Below are positions 20,878-29,851 of a DNA stretch of 64,000 nt, piece by piece. The notes below the pieces were generated by a model. The model did no database searches and had not been told where the DNA came from. It saw only the letters and a program-made list of their open reading frames with translations. The position numbers and the translations under genes are program-made. Positions within the stretch are counted from its first letter, which is position 1. Every line of letters starts with the position of its first letter. The DNA is from Gaiellasilicea sp963784895. Its GTDB lineage: Bacteria > Actinomycetota > Thermoleophilia > Gaiellales > Gaiellaceae. The stretch covers positions 1-64,000 of the forward strand of contig CAWATM010000002.1 of the NCBI GenBank assembly GCA_963784895.1. Direction: 5' to 3'.

Positions 20878-20984
20878 GCTGCCTGAGACAGGCGCGGCCG
20901 GCCGCAGCTTCTGTTAACCAAGCAGCTCGGGCCAACGCGCCCCTCCTTTCAGACCCCTTCCCCGAGCTCCACGCCGAGGCGCGT

Positions 20985-21204
20985 GATGCCCAGGTGATGC
21001 CCGCTCCAACAGAAACCCCTGCATTTGCAGGGTTTTCCTTAGCAGGCCTGTAAGCCGGATTCTTCATCCCAGGCCTCGTCGCATCGCCAGATTTGGCTTA
21101 ACCATGCCGATCGCGTCGGCCCCGCGATTCCGTCGGGAGCCGCCAAGTGACGTCCCGGTGATGCCCGGGTGATGCACAGCCGCTGTTGCCGTTGCCAGCA
21201 ACGC
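20985..21204. repeat. rnpB 3'-end copy 2 with GATGC repeats on both sides (attachment-site remnant)
   Basis: In order: GATGCCCAGGTGATGC (20985-21000), a terminator-like hairpin around CCCCTGCATTTGCAGGG (21012-21036), the last 24 nt of rnpB (21040-21063), and the 165-bp block shared with copy 1 (to 21204) with GATGCCCGGGTGATGC (21160-21175) and the palindrome CGTTGCCAGCAACG (21190-21203). The left side matches copy 3 and the right side matches copy 1. That is the pattern expected at the internal junction of two tandemly integrated elements. Confidence 0.78.
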
Positions 21205-21506
21205 TCACCGACCGACGGTTGATCCCCTGGCCCTTAGGGATGGCCATGAGTCCCGCCTCCCTTTCGCGTCGTTCGGAGGAGCTTCGCGTGCGGGACGGCC
21301 CGTCGCGTCCGTCGGACACCTGGTCGAGTCACTGGTGGCGCCTCGAAGGTCTCCCTCGGACCTGATGCGCCCCGCGTGTCAATCGGATCCGGGGCAGACC
21401 AGGGAGCAGACCAGTGCCTTGCCCTGGTGCGACGTTCCACCAAGCCGATCAGGCTGCGTGGTCACCAATCGATGCCCATCAGGGCTCAGGAATAAGAAGG
21501 GCGTAC
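21205..21506. other. Intergenic start of element 2, no recognisable gene
   Basis: About 300 nt between the att-like repeat and the first gene of the second element. Short open frames exist on both strands but none resembles a known protein, and no integrase or excisionase remnant could be recognised. A ribosome-site-like AATAAGAAGGG lies just before the ATG at 21507. Confidence 0.5.
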
Positions 21507-21881
21507 ATGAGCACCATCGTCGACAGGGCGACCGAGATTCGGCCGTTCCGGATCGAGGTTTCAGAGGAGCAGATCGCGGACTTGCGCCGCCGCATCGAGG
21601 CGACGCGCTTTCCAAGCAAGGAGCTCGTCGAGGATCGGTCACAGGGCGTGCAGCCGGCGACGATTCAGGAGCTCGCACGCTACTGGAGGACCGAGTACGA
21701 CTTCAGCAGGACCGAGACGAGGCTGAACGCGCTCCCGCCGTTCCCGCGCAGCTGGGTCGAGGCGGTCTACCCGGGCCTGGCGTACTTCAACGAGGTCGAC
21801 AGGGGCGGTGACTTTGCCGCTTGGGAGGAGCCGGAGCGCTTCTCCACCGAGGTGCGAGCTGCATTCCGCTCACTGCGCTAG
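21507..21881 (+). pseudogene. Epoxide hydrolase with the catalytic core deleted in frame
   Basis: The ORF is open for 124 residues but consists of two ends of a roughly 380-residue epoxide hydrolase. The N-terminal EHN domain (FRIEVSEEQIADLRRRIEATRF up to WRTEYDFSRTETRLNALPPF) is joined directly to the extreme C-terminus (YPGLAYFNEVDRGGDFAAWEE, ending AFRSLR). The whole alpha/beta core, with the nucleophile Asp and the HGWPGS motif, is missing. The same two ends occur in the longer copy at 27693-28911. No activity is expected. Confidence 0.75.
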
Positions 21882-22835
21882 ATGACCATGTTCGACCGCC
21901 CGCAGATGCCCCCGTTTGGTGGGGCGACCGAGTGGCTCGACTCCGAGCCACTCGGTCCCGCCGAGTTGCGCGGCCGCGTCGTCCTCGTGAACTTCTGGAC
22001 GTGGACATGCATCAACTGGCTGCGTCAGGAGCCGTACGTGCGCGCGTGGTCGCGGGCCTACCGAGACGACGGGCTGACCGTCGTCGGTGTCCACACGCCG
22101 GAGTTTTCGTTCGAGCACCAGATCGCGGGCGTCCGGCAAGCGATCGAGCGGCGCGAGATCGACTATCCGGTGGTCGTCGACAACGACTATGCAATCTGGA
22201 CGGCCTTCGACAACCACTACTGGCCCGCGCTCTACTTCGTGGATGCGGAAGGCGTCATCCGCCACCATCAGTTCGGCGAAGGGCGCTACGAGGAGTGCGA
22301 ACGCGTCATCCAGGAGCTGCTCGGAGTCGAGCGCGAGCTCGTCTCCGTTGAAGGCGTCGGTGTGGAGGCGGAGGCTGATTGGGAGCACCTGCGGACGCCC
22401 GAGACGTATCTCGGCTACGGCCGCGGGAGCGGGCTCGCGTCGGCGAACGGCCAGGCGTTCGATGAACCGCGGCTGTACGAGTTGCCCGATCGGCTGCGTT
22501 CCAACGGGTGGGCCCTCGCCGGCGAGTGGACGATCGCGCGCGAGAAGATCGTGCTCGAACAGACGGACGGGAGCATCGCCTGCCGCTTCGACGCACGCGA
22601 CGCTCACCTCGTGCTGTCCACCGAGAGGCGCGAGCCAATCCCGTTCCGCGTGCTCCTCGACGGCGAGGCACCGGGTCGCTCGCATGGCGTCGACGTCGAC
22701 GAGGCGGGGAACGGCGTCCTTCGGGAGAGCCGCATGTACCAACTAGTCCGCCAGCAAGGCACGGTCCGCGAGCGGACGCTCGAGATCGCCTTCCGCGAAC
22801 CAGGCGCCGAGGCGTACGCGTTTACCTTCGGGTAG
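21882..22835 (+). CDS. TlpA/thioredoxin-like redoxin with C-terminal domain
   Basis: A 317-residue intact protein. Residues 1-150 are a TlpA-like thioredoxin fold: LRGRVVLVNFWTWTCINWLR with one Cys where classical thioredoxins have CxxC, GVHTPEFSFE, and WPALYFVDAEGVIRHH. The C-terminal half is a beta-rich domain of the type found after this redoxin in actinobacteria (NGWALAGEWTIAREKIVLEQ). No signal peptide is visible. The ATG follows the previous stop with no gap, so the two are co-transcribed. A fragment of a second copy lies at 25837-25985. Confidence 0.82.
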   Translation: MTMFDRPQMPPFGGATEWLDSEPLGPAELRGRVVLVNFWTWTCINWLRQEPYVRAWSRAYRDDGLTVVGVHTPEFSFEHQIAGVRQAIERREIDYPVVVDNDYAIWTAFDNHYWPALYFVDAEGVIRHHQFGEGRYEECERVIQELLGVERELVSVEGVGVEAEADWEHLRTPETYLGYGRGSGLASANGQAFDEPRLYELPDRLRSNGWALAGEWTIAREKIVLEQTDGSIACRFDARDAHLVLSTERREPIPFRVLLDGEAPGRSHGVDVDEAGNGVLRESRMYQLVRQQGTVRERTLEIAFREPGAEAYAFTFG

Positions 22836-22993
22836 CCGGAGATGTCGACGCCAGTGGCACCAGCGCCGCGGTTGCTTGGCGGCGTGGCTCCCTTCTGGGA
22901 GACTTGTTGCGGAGGCACGAGACGCGCGACCTATCGACCACCCAGCGCGGTCAACGCGGGGCGGCGGCGCGGCCGCCCAGCTCCGGTCTGCGT

Positions 22994-25687
22994 TTGCTCG
23001 TGGGCAGAGATGCCGAGCTCGAGACGCTCGGCGAGCTGCTGGCGGCCGTCGGGGACGGTGGAAGCGCGGCGCTTGTCGTACGAGGCGAGCCAGGCGTCGG
23101 CAAGTCTGCGCTGCTCGAGCAGCTGATCGCCTCGGCGTCCGGGTTCCGGATCGTCCGCGCAGAGGGCGTCGAGGGCGAGGTCGACCTCCCCTACGCGGGA
23201 CTTCAGCAGTTGTGCAGGTCGATGACGAACACGATCAGCGCATTGCCGCAACCGCAGTCCGATGCGTTGGGCGTCGCGTTCGGCCTCTCGTCCGGCAACG
23301 CTCCCGACCGATACATGGTCGGACTCGCGACCCTTGGGCTCATGTCCGAGGTCGCCGCGGCGCAGCCTGTCCTATGCGTCGTCGACGACGCGCAGTGGCT
23401 CGATCCGGAGACAACGCGTGCGTTGGCGTTTGTCGCACGCCGTCTCGGGGCCGACTCTGTCGGGCTCGTCTTTGCGAGCCGGAGCATCGTCGAGGAGTTC
23501 GACGGCGTCCCGGAGCTGCAGCTCGGTGGGCTGAGCTTGTCCGACTCGCGCGCCCTGCTCGACTCGGTGCTCGTCGGGCACGTCGACGGCACCGTCCGTG
23601 AGCGCTTTCTCGCCGAGACGCACGGTAACCCGTTGGCGCTGCTCGAGCTCCCCCGAGCGGTGACGCCCGCCGAGGCTGCGACGGGGATCGTTCGTCAATC
23701 GCACGATTCACTTTCCGCCCGGATCGAGGAGAGCTTCAGGCGTCAGCTCGAGCCGCTCCCCGCCGAGACGCGCCGGCTGCTGCTGCTCGCTGCGGCCGAT
23801 CCGTTGGGCGATCCGCTCCTGCTCGTCAACGCTGCAGAGCAGTTGGGCCTGAGCGTCGAGTCTGCCGATCCTGCCGAGGAGGCAGGCCTCTTCCAGATCC
23901 GGGAGCGGTCCTCCTTCCGGCATCCGCTTGTTCGCTCAGCTGTGTACGGGGCAGCGACGCCGGGCGAGCGACGGGCGGCCCACGGCGCGATCGCCGAGGC
24001 GACCGACCCGAAGCTCGACGCGGATCGGAGGGCGTGGCATCGCGCTCAGGCAACGCCGGCTCCCGACGAGGAGGTCGCGACCGAGCTCGAGCGAACAGCC
24101 GCGCGCGCCAAGGCGCGTGGCGGTCTGGCCGCGGCGGGAGCGTTCCTGGAGCGCGCTGCGATGCTCACGCCCGATGCGGGTAAGCGCGCCGAGCGCGCCC
24201 TCGCAGCGGGGGAGGTGTTGCACGAAGCCGGGGTTCTCGACGCAGTCGAGAACCTTCTCCGTGCCCTTGAAGGCATGCACCTCGACGAGTTCCAGGCCGC
24301 GCGTGCCGAGAGCCTCTCCGCGCAGATCGCCTTGTCCATCGGCCGCGACACGGGAGACGCGATCCTCCGGCTCCTCGCCGCGGGCGAACGGCTTACCCAC
24401 TTCAATTCCGAACTCGCGAACGCGGCTCACCTGGAAGCACTGCGCTGGGCGTTCCACGTTCCGAACCCCGATGTCCTCAGCGCTGTCGCGGACGCGCTGA
24501 ACCGCTCGCCCGCTCCGGAGTCCGGCGCGATCGTCGAACTGATCGTGCGGGGATGGGCGCAGATGCTGGAGCAGGGCTACCCGGCGGGGACGGATCTGCT
24601 TCGCGAGGCGGTCCTCGCACTCCGCGAGAAGCCACAGCTCGAGGTGTCGGACCTCCCGCACGTCTGCTTTAGCGAAGGGATCGCGCGCTCGACGTGGGAC
24701 GTCGACAGCTGGGAGACGCTAAGCCGACGCGGTGTTCAGTTCGCCCGCGACGCAGGCGCCCTGTCGATGCTGTCCAGGGTCTTGAGCTGCTGGGCCAACG
24801 CCAAGGTCGCGTTGGGTGAGTTTCCTGCAGCCGCGATCGCCTTGGCAGAAGCCGAGGCGATCGCCGACGCGACCCGTACGAGCAACGAGTTCAACTCGAC
24901 CTATGCCTGGCAACTCGACGAGGCCGACGCGCTCCGACGCATTGACCTGAGCGCGCGCAGAAGCGGGATCGGGAGCGACTCTTACCTCGAGTACGCCCGT
25001 GCGCTCGTCTACAACGCGGCGGGACGATACGAGCCTGCCCTGGAAGCCGCACAGCGGTCGTGCGATCGCAACCCGACCGGTACGTACACCTGGGCTCTCG
25101 TCGAGCTCGTCGAGGCAGCCGTGCGCTGCGGTCAACAGGAACGGGCCGCCGTTGCCTTCGAGCGGCTCGCCGCTCGGACCACGCTCGCCTCGACCGAGTG
25201 GGCGCTCGGGGTGGAGGCGCGCTCGGCCGGACTCTTGAGCGACGATCCAGCGCGCGCCGAGCCCTTCTACCTGGAAGCGGTCGAGCGCCTCGGCCGTGCG
25301 CGGACTCGTCCTGACCTCGCGCGGGCGCATCTCTTGTACGGGGAGTGGCTGAGACGGGAAGGCCGCCGGCTCGACGCACGAGAGCATCTTCGAATGGCAC
25401 ACGGCATGTTCAGCGAGATGGGCATCCCCGGGTTCGCCGAGCGGGCACGACGCGAGCTGGCCGCAACCGGCGAGACGGCCCGCAAGCGCACGGACGACAC
25501 GCGGGGCGATCTGACCGCGCAGGAGTCGCAGATCGCACATCTCGCATCCGAGGGCCTCACGAACCCCGAGATCGGTGCCAAGCTCTTCCTCAGCCCGCGC
25601 ACCGTCGAGTGGCATCTGCGGAGGGTGTATCCGAAGCTCGGCGTCAGCTCCCGCAAAGAGCTGCACGCCGTCCTCACTCCTAGCTGA
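22994..25687 (+). CDS. Large ATP-binding LuxR-family regulator (LAL type)
   Basis: About 897 residues. Walker A is RGEPGVGKSALL, Walker B is LCVVDDAQWLDP, a long TPR-like helical region follows, and the C-terminal HTH reads LTAQESQIAHLASEGLTNPEIG, then SPRTVEWHLRRVYPKLGVSS. The family (MalT-like) uses ATP and ligand binding to activate promoters. There is no in-frame ATG; I chose TTG 22994 because LLVGRDAELETL is the usual N-terminus, but TTG 22904 is possible. An out-of-frame ATG at 22842 hints at a 5' frameshift. Confidence 0.82.
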   Translation: MLVGRDAELETLGELLAAVGDGGSAALVVRGEPGVGKSALLEQLIASASGFRIVRAEGVEGEVDLPYAGLQQLCRSMTNTISALPQPQSDALGVAFGLSSGNAPDRYMVGLATLGLMSEVAAAQPVLCVVDDAQWLDPETTRALAFVARRLGADSVGLVFASRSIVEEFDGVPELQLGGLSLSDSRALLDSVLVGHVDGTVRERFLAETHGNPLALLELPRAVTPAEAATGIVRQSHDSLSARIEESFRRQLEPLPAETRRLLLLAAADPLGDPLLLVNAAEQLGLSVESADPAEEAGLFQIRERSSFRHPLVRSAVYGAATPGERRAAHGAIAEATDPKLDADRRAWHRAQATPAPDEEVATELERTAARAKARGGLAAAGAFLERAAMLTPDAGKRAERALAAGEVLHEAGVLDAVENLLRALEGMHLDEFQAARAESLSAQIALSIGRDTGDAILRLLAAGERLTHFNSELANAAHLEALRWAFHVPNPDVLSAVADALNRSPAPESGAIVELIVRGWAQMLEQGYPAGTDLLREAVLALREKPQLEVSDLPHVCFSEGIARSTWDVDSWETLSRRGVQFARDAGALSMLSRVLSCWANAKVALGEFPAAAIALAEAEAIADATRTSNEFNSTYAWQLDEADALRRIDLSARRSGIGSDSYLEYARALVYNAAGRYEPALEAAQRSCDRNPTGTYTWALVELVEAAVRCGQQERAAVAFERLAARTTLASTEWALGVEARSAGLLSDDPARAEPFYLEAVERLGRARTRPDLARAHLLYGEWLRREGRRLDAREHLRMAHGMFSEMGIPGFAERARRELAATGETARKRTDDTRGDLTAQESQIAHLASEGLTNPEIGAKLFLSPRTVEWHLRRVYPKLGVSSRKELHAVLTPS

Positions 25688-25707
25688 TCGGAGGTCGGAC
25701 AGCGTTG

Positions 25708-25836
25708 GTGTCTGATGCTGAAAGGGGTGCTGCGACGCTGCTCGGTCGCAGCGCCGAGTGTGAGACGCTCGACCAGCTCGTCGCCGATGTGTCCGCCGCA
25801 CAGAGTCGGGCAGTCGTCCGCGGAGAGGCCAGCTGA
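25708..25836 (+). pseudogene. N-terminal fragment of a second LAL-type regulator
   Basis: A 42-residue frame starting at GTG 25708 reads ATLLGRSAECETLDQLVADV and then AVVRGEAS before a TGA. This is the start of a LuxR-family ATPase cut off just before its Walker A lysine. It lies directly behind the complete regulator and matches its N-terminus. The break abuts an inverted fragment of a TlpA-like gene, which marks a recombination junction near 25836. Confidence 0.6.
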
Positions 25837-25985
25837 TGCACGTACGCCCAGAAGTCGACGAGCACGACTTGCCGCGCAAGTCATCTGTCGTGAGGGCGGC
25901 GAGTTGAGCCAGCCCGTCGCCATCGAATCCCGGGAGGTGGCCTTCCGCCGGGAGGCGGGCGTGACGCCGCACGGAACAGGCTCAT
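25837..25985 (-). pseudogene. TlpA-like redoxin fragment
   Basis: On the minus strand the pieces LPGFDGDG, ATGWLNSPP, TTDDLRGK and VLVDFWAYVHQLASPR can be read in alternating frames. They match the N-terminus of TlpA-like proteins such as the one at 21882 (FWTYTCINWLR in typical members). Only about 50 codons remain. It lies between the LAL fragment and the hydrolase at 25982. Confidence 0.5.
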
Positions 25986-26924
25986 CGCAAGCCCCCGAGC
26001 TCGAGGATTGCCTCGGCGAACGCCTCCGGCGCTTCCTGCGGCAGGTTGTGGCCGATCCCGCCCTCGAGCGTCCGGTGCGGGTACCGGCCCGTGAACTTCG
26101 CGGCGTATGCGCTCGGGTCGGGATGAGGCGCGCCGTTCGCGTCACCTTCGAGCGTGATCGTCGGCACGGTGATGACCGGGCTTCGGCGAGTTGCTGCTCC
26201 AGTTCGGCGTATCGCGCTTCGCCATCTGCGAGACCCAGGCGCCAGCGGTAGTTGTGGATCGCGATTGCGACGTGATCCGGGTTGTCGAGCGATGCTGCGC
26301 TGCGCGCGAACGTCGCGTCGTCGAAGTCCCATTCGGGCGACGCGATCCGCCAGATGAGCTTCGCGAACTCCCACCGGTACTTCTCGTATCCCGCCCGGCC
26401 GCGCTCCGTCGCGAAGTAGTACTGGTACCACCACTGCAGCTCGGCGTCGGGAGGTAGGGGAAGCTTCCCCGCCGCCTGGCTACCGATCAGGTACCCGCTC
26501 ACCGCGACGAGCCCCCTGACGCGACTCGGCCAGGCCGCAGCGACGATGTCGGCTGTCCGAGCTCCCCAGTCGAAACCCGCCACGATCGCACCGTCGAGCT
26601 CCAGCGCGTCCATGAAGTCGATGACGTCGACCGCGAGCGCCGCCTGTTCTCCGTTGCGGAAGTCTCGTCGGAGAGGAACCGCGTGGCGCCGTAGCCGCGC
26701 AGGTACGGGACGAGCGCCCGGTAGCCGGCCGCCGTGAGCAGCGGCACCACGTCGACGTAGCTGTGGATGTCGTACGGCCAGCCGTGCAGGAGCACGACCG
26801 CGGGGCCATCTGCCGGGCCGGCGTCGACGTAGCCGACGTCCAGTAATCCCGCGTGGACCTGCCTCAGAGGCCCGAAGGCGCTGTCGGAAAGCGCAGTGGC
26901 CGGTGGAGCGGCGGCCTGGGACAT
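25982..26924 (-). pseudogene. Alpha/beta hydrolase (epoxide-hydrolase/dehalogenase type), two frameshifts
   Basis: The N-terminus ends in VVLLHGWPYDIHSYVDVVPLL (oxyanion HGWP). After an indel near 26665 the nucleophile elbow reads VAGFDWGARTADIVAA, with Asp as nucleophile. The final His is in GGIGHNLPQEAPEAF, in a third frame after an indel near 26165. An Asp nucleophile indicates epoxide hydrolase or haloalkane dehalogenase chemistry. The ATG follows immediately after the stop of the upstream hydrolase gene. Confidence 0.75.
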
Positions 26925-27673
26925 CTAGACGATCCCCACCGTTTGCCGGTCCGCCGCGGCGACCGCCTCGAGAATGACGTTCGTGACGAGTTCGGGCTGC
27001 GAGACCATGACCACGTGCGAGCCTTCGACCTCGGTGATCCGCGCACCGGCTCGCTCGGCCATCGAGCGGAGCACATCCGTACCGGCGGCCTTGTCCGGAG
27101 TGGGGATGATCGCCCAGGACGGTAGGTGCTTCCATGCGGGCGCTCCCGTCCGCTCGGAAAACGCGAGCTCCGCTATCGGACGTTGGGTCGCAGCCATCAA
27201 CGCCGTCTGCTCCTCCGCAAGGTCGGCGCGAACGCGTCGAGGAAGCCGGCGCGGTCGATCGCGAACTCCACCGCCGAATCGCCGTCTGCAGACGGGTAGT
27301 AAAGCGGCACGAGCACGGTGCCGAGGACGGCGTCCTTCGAGGCGGCCGTCGCCTCGCCAGGCTTTCGCCCTCGTCGGTGCGAACGCAGCGACGAAGACAG
27401 GCCGACAACGTTCTTCGCGATGGTCGCGGCATTCGTGATCACCGCGCCCCCGTAGGAGTGACCGACGGCGATCACCGGCCCTTCGATCTGCTCGAGGACC
27501 GCTGGGAGGTACGCGGAGTCGGCGGCGACTCCACGTAGCGGATTCGCGGGCGCGGTTACCGGCACGCCCTTGGCCTGCAGCCGCGCGACCACACCGTTCC
27601 AGCTCGACGCATCGGCGAACGCGCCGTGGACCAGCACGACGGTCGCGGTGTCGGTGTTCGCTGTCTCGGACAT
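26925..27673 (-). pseudogene. Alpha/beta hydrolase, three frameshifts
   Basis: It starts MSETANTDTATVVLVHGAFADASSW and continues to GHSYGGAVITNAATIAKNVVGL before the frame breaks. FLDAFAP and the C-terminal part ALMAATQRPIAELAFSERTG, with the late His in EVEGSHVVMVSQPELV, continue in other frames to a TAG at 26925. It is a paralogue of the pseudogene at 17454 in element 1. Ser is the nucleophile. It forms a probable minus-strand operon with the hydrolases on both sides. Confidence 0.75.
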
Positions 27674-27692
27674 GAGTGCTCCTTTCTGCGGG

Positions 27693-28911
27693 TCAGCGCA
27701 GCGACCGGAAGGCCGCCCGTACCTCGGTCGTGAAGAGGTCAGGCTCCTGCCAGGCCGCGAAGTGGTTGCCCTTGTCGAGCTCGTTGAAGTAGATGAGGTT
27801 CGGATACGCCGCTTCGGTCAGCTCCGCGGCGCCTGGTACAGCTCGCGGGGGAAGACGCTCACGGCCGCGGGAACGGTGACGCCCTTGGCGGCGAAGAAGT
27901 CGAGCGTGTTCTCCCAATACAGGCGGCCCGAGGACACCCCGGTGTTCGTCACCCAGGTGAGCGTGATGTTGTCCAGGACCTCGTCTCGGGTCAGGTTGCC
28001 GACCGGCTCGCCTCTGAACGCGCTGGCGATGTCCTCGAGGCTGTACGCGTCGTGGTCGAGCATCCAGGCCGCGAGTGCGACGGGGGAGTCGGCGAGCCCG
28101 TAGAGGGTCTGCGGCCGATTCCCCATCTCGAGCGCGTAGCCGAGGCCCTTGGTGTAGAGGAAGTTCAGCCGGTCATATGCGCGCTGCTCGTCGGCCGACA
28201 ACCCGGACGGGGGGGTCCGCGCCCATGACGTTCAACGCGAGCGCCTTGGCGAGGGCGGCCGGAACGGTGCCGGGCATGCTGGAGTGGATTCCGATCAGCT
28301 CCGGCGGTGCCTTCGCACCCATCGTGTCGGTGATCTGAGCTCCCCAGTCTCCGCCTTGCGCCACGAAGCGCCCATACCCGAGTCGCTTCATCAGGACGAA
28401 CCAGGCGTCCGCGATACGGACGGGACCCCATCCGGTACCGGTCGGCTTGCCGGAGAACGCGTAGCCCGGCATCGACGGAATCACCACGTCGAACGCGTCG
28501 CTTGCGTCACCGCCGTACGCCGTTGGGTCCGTCAGCGGGCCGACGACGTTGAGCATCTCGACGATCGATCCTGGCCAGCCGTGGGTGATGATCACGGGCA
28601 ACGCGTTCTCGTTCGGGGACTTGACGTGGATGAAGTGGATGTCGAGGCCGTCGATCTCGGTGATGAAGTGTGGGAAGGCGTTCAGCCTCGCCTCGAGCCT
28701 CCCGAAGTCGTACTCCGTGCTCCCAGTACGCCGCGAGCGCCTGCATCGTCGCCAGCGGCACGCCTTGCGACTCGTCGGCCACGGTTTCCTTTTCGGGCCA
28801 GCGCGTCGCAGCGATGCGACGCCGCAGATCCTCGATCTCCGCGTCGGAAATCTCGATCGTGAAGCGCCGGATCGCGTTGGTCTCTGTGGGGGTTTCTGTG
28901 GTGACACTCAT
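27693..28911 (-). pseudogene. Epoxide hydrolase (EHN-type), three frameshifts
   Basis: The start RRFTIEISDAEIEDLRRRI is the EHN domain. The core with THGWPGSIVEMLN and GGDWGAQITDTMG (Asp nucleophile) follows in a second frame, then YWENTLDFFAAKG, and finally NELDKGNHFAAWQEPDLF with the catalytic His, ending AFRSLR at 27693. Breaks lie near 28700, 28200 and 27835. Unlike the copy at 21507 the core is still present. A polar relic of an about 400-residue enzyme that opens epoxides to diols. Confidence 0.78.
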
Positions 28912-28982
28912 CCTGATCTCCTCCGTTCTCGAAATGTGGGGTGGCCGGAGCGCGACGCCGAGACGCCGCGCTCCGATCCGAG

Positions 28983-29666
28983 TTACGCCGGAATCGCCGC
29001 GCGCTGCGGGCTGCTCACCGGGGCTGACATCCGCCTGAGGAAGGCGCTGACCACTGCGATCCACGCCAGGAAGACGAACGGCGTGAAGTACTGGAGGTAC
29101 GCACCGTCGGGCGCCCAGACGCCGCCGCCGGCCCACGCCGATGCACCGGCGAGCACGAGCAGCATGGCCGTCACCCCGACCGTGAAGGCGGTGTTGGAAA
29201 TGATCCCGGACCGCCAGAGGCCGAACGAACCCGCCATGATCAGCATCGCGGTCGGGAACGACACGACGACAGTCAGGACCCAGGACAGATCGTTAAGTCC
29301 TGAGACGACCTGCGTGTTGCCCGAGCCCGCGATCGAGTATGCGAGCGCGAGGCTCAACGTGTAGAGCACGAACAGGACTGTGCCCAGGGCTGCGCTGGCA
29401 GCCGTCACCGCCGATCCCCAACCGCCCCTTCCAGCGTCGCGCAGCACGCTCGTGAGCGCCGCCGCGAACCAGAGCAGATTGAGGACGTTGAGCGCGAGCA
29501 GCGCGGAGCCGATCAGGACCCGTGTGCGGTCGCCGTCGTAGAACGAGATGAGCTCGGCTGCCGACGATCCCACGTGCGGCTGACTGCCGTAGATGACCCA
29601 GCCGATGATGGAGGCAACGGCGAAGAAGACGCCGCTACCGCGCCAGTTGCGTTCCCAATCGAACAT
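28983..29666 (-). CDS. Multi-pass membrane protein of unknown function
   Basis: An intact 227-residue protein with about six hydrophobic segments (for example VFFAVASIIGWVIYG, SALLALNVLNLLWFAAAL, FTVGVTAMLLVLAGASAW). It resembles the small actinobacterial membrane proteins annotated as DUF4386-like, but I am not certain. It lies upstream of the epoxide hydrolase on the same strand, with a 71-nt gap. It is one of the few unbroken genes of element 2. Confidence 0.7.
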   Translation of the reverse strand: MFDWERNWRGSGVFFAVASIIGWVIYGSQPHVGSSAAELISFYDGDRTRVLIGSALLALNVLNLLWFAAALTSVLRDAGRGGWGSAVTAASAALGTVLFVLYTLSLALAYSIAGSGNTQVVSGLNDLSWVLTVVVSFPTAMLIMAGSFGLWRSGIISNTAFTVGVTAMLLVLAGASAWAGGGVWAPDGAYLQYFTPFVFLAWIAVVSAFLRRMSAPVSSPQRAAIPA

Positions 29667-29739
29667 CGGAGTTTCCACCTTTCTTTTTGTGGGAGTGCTT
29701 CCGCGTCCACAGTCGCGCCTCGGGCGACTCTTCGCGCCA

Positions 29740-29784
29740 GTGCAAGTCCCTGGTGTGCGACGCGCGCACACCAGGGACTTGCAC
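29740..29784. repeat. Perfect 20-bp inverted repeat with 5-nt loop
   Basis: Arms GTGCAAGTCCCTGGTGTGCG (29740-29759) and its exact complement (29765-29784) surround ACGCG. It sits between two genes that diverge (28983 minus, 29852 plus), so it is not an ordinary 3' terminator. It could be an operator, an mRNA 5' hairpin or a mobile-element end. Confidence 0.7.
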
Positions 29785-29851
29785 GGGCGCGACCGCACAG
29801 GCCAGACGTCACCGTGGCATGCAACAGCCTCGAACCAAGGAGTCCAGCTCA

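Noticed and set aside
12690..21210. Repeated 165-bp blocks as a CRISPR or a REP-type repeat
   Set aside because: There are only two copies, 8.3 kb apart, each joined to the rnpB end. There are no regular spacers and no cas genes.
21882..22835. TlpA-like protein as a selenoprotein
   Set aside because: Its active site reads WTCINW with an ordinary Cys codon, and no in-frame TGA occurs before the natural stop.
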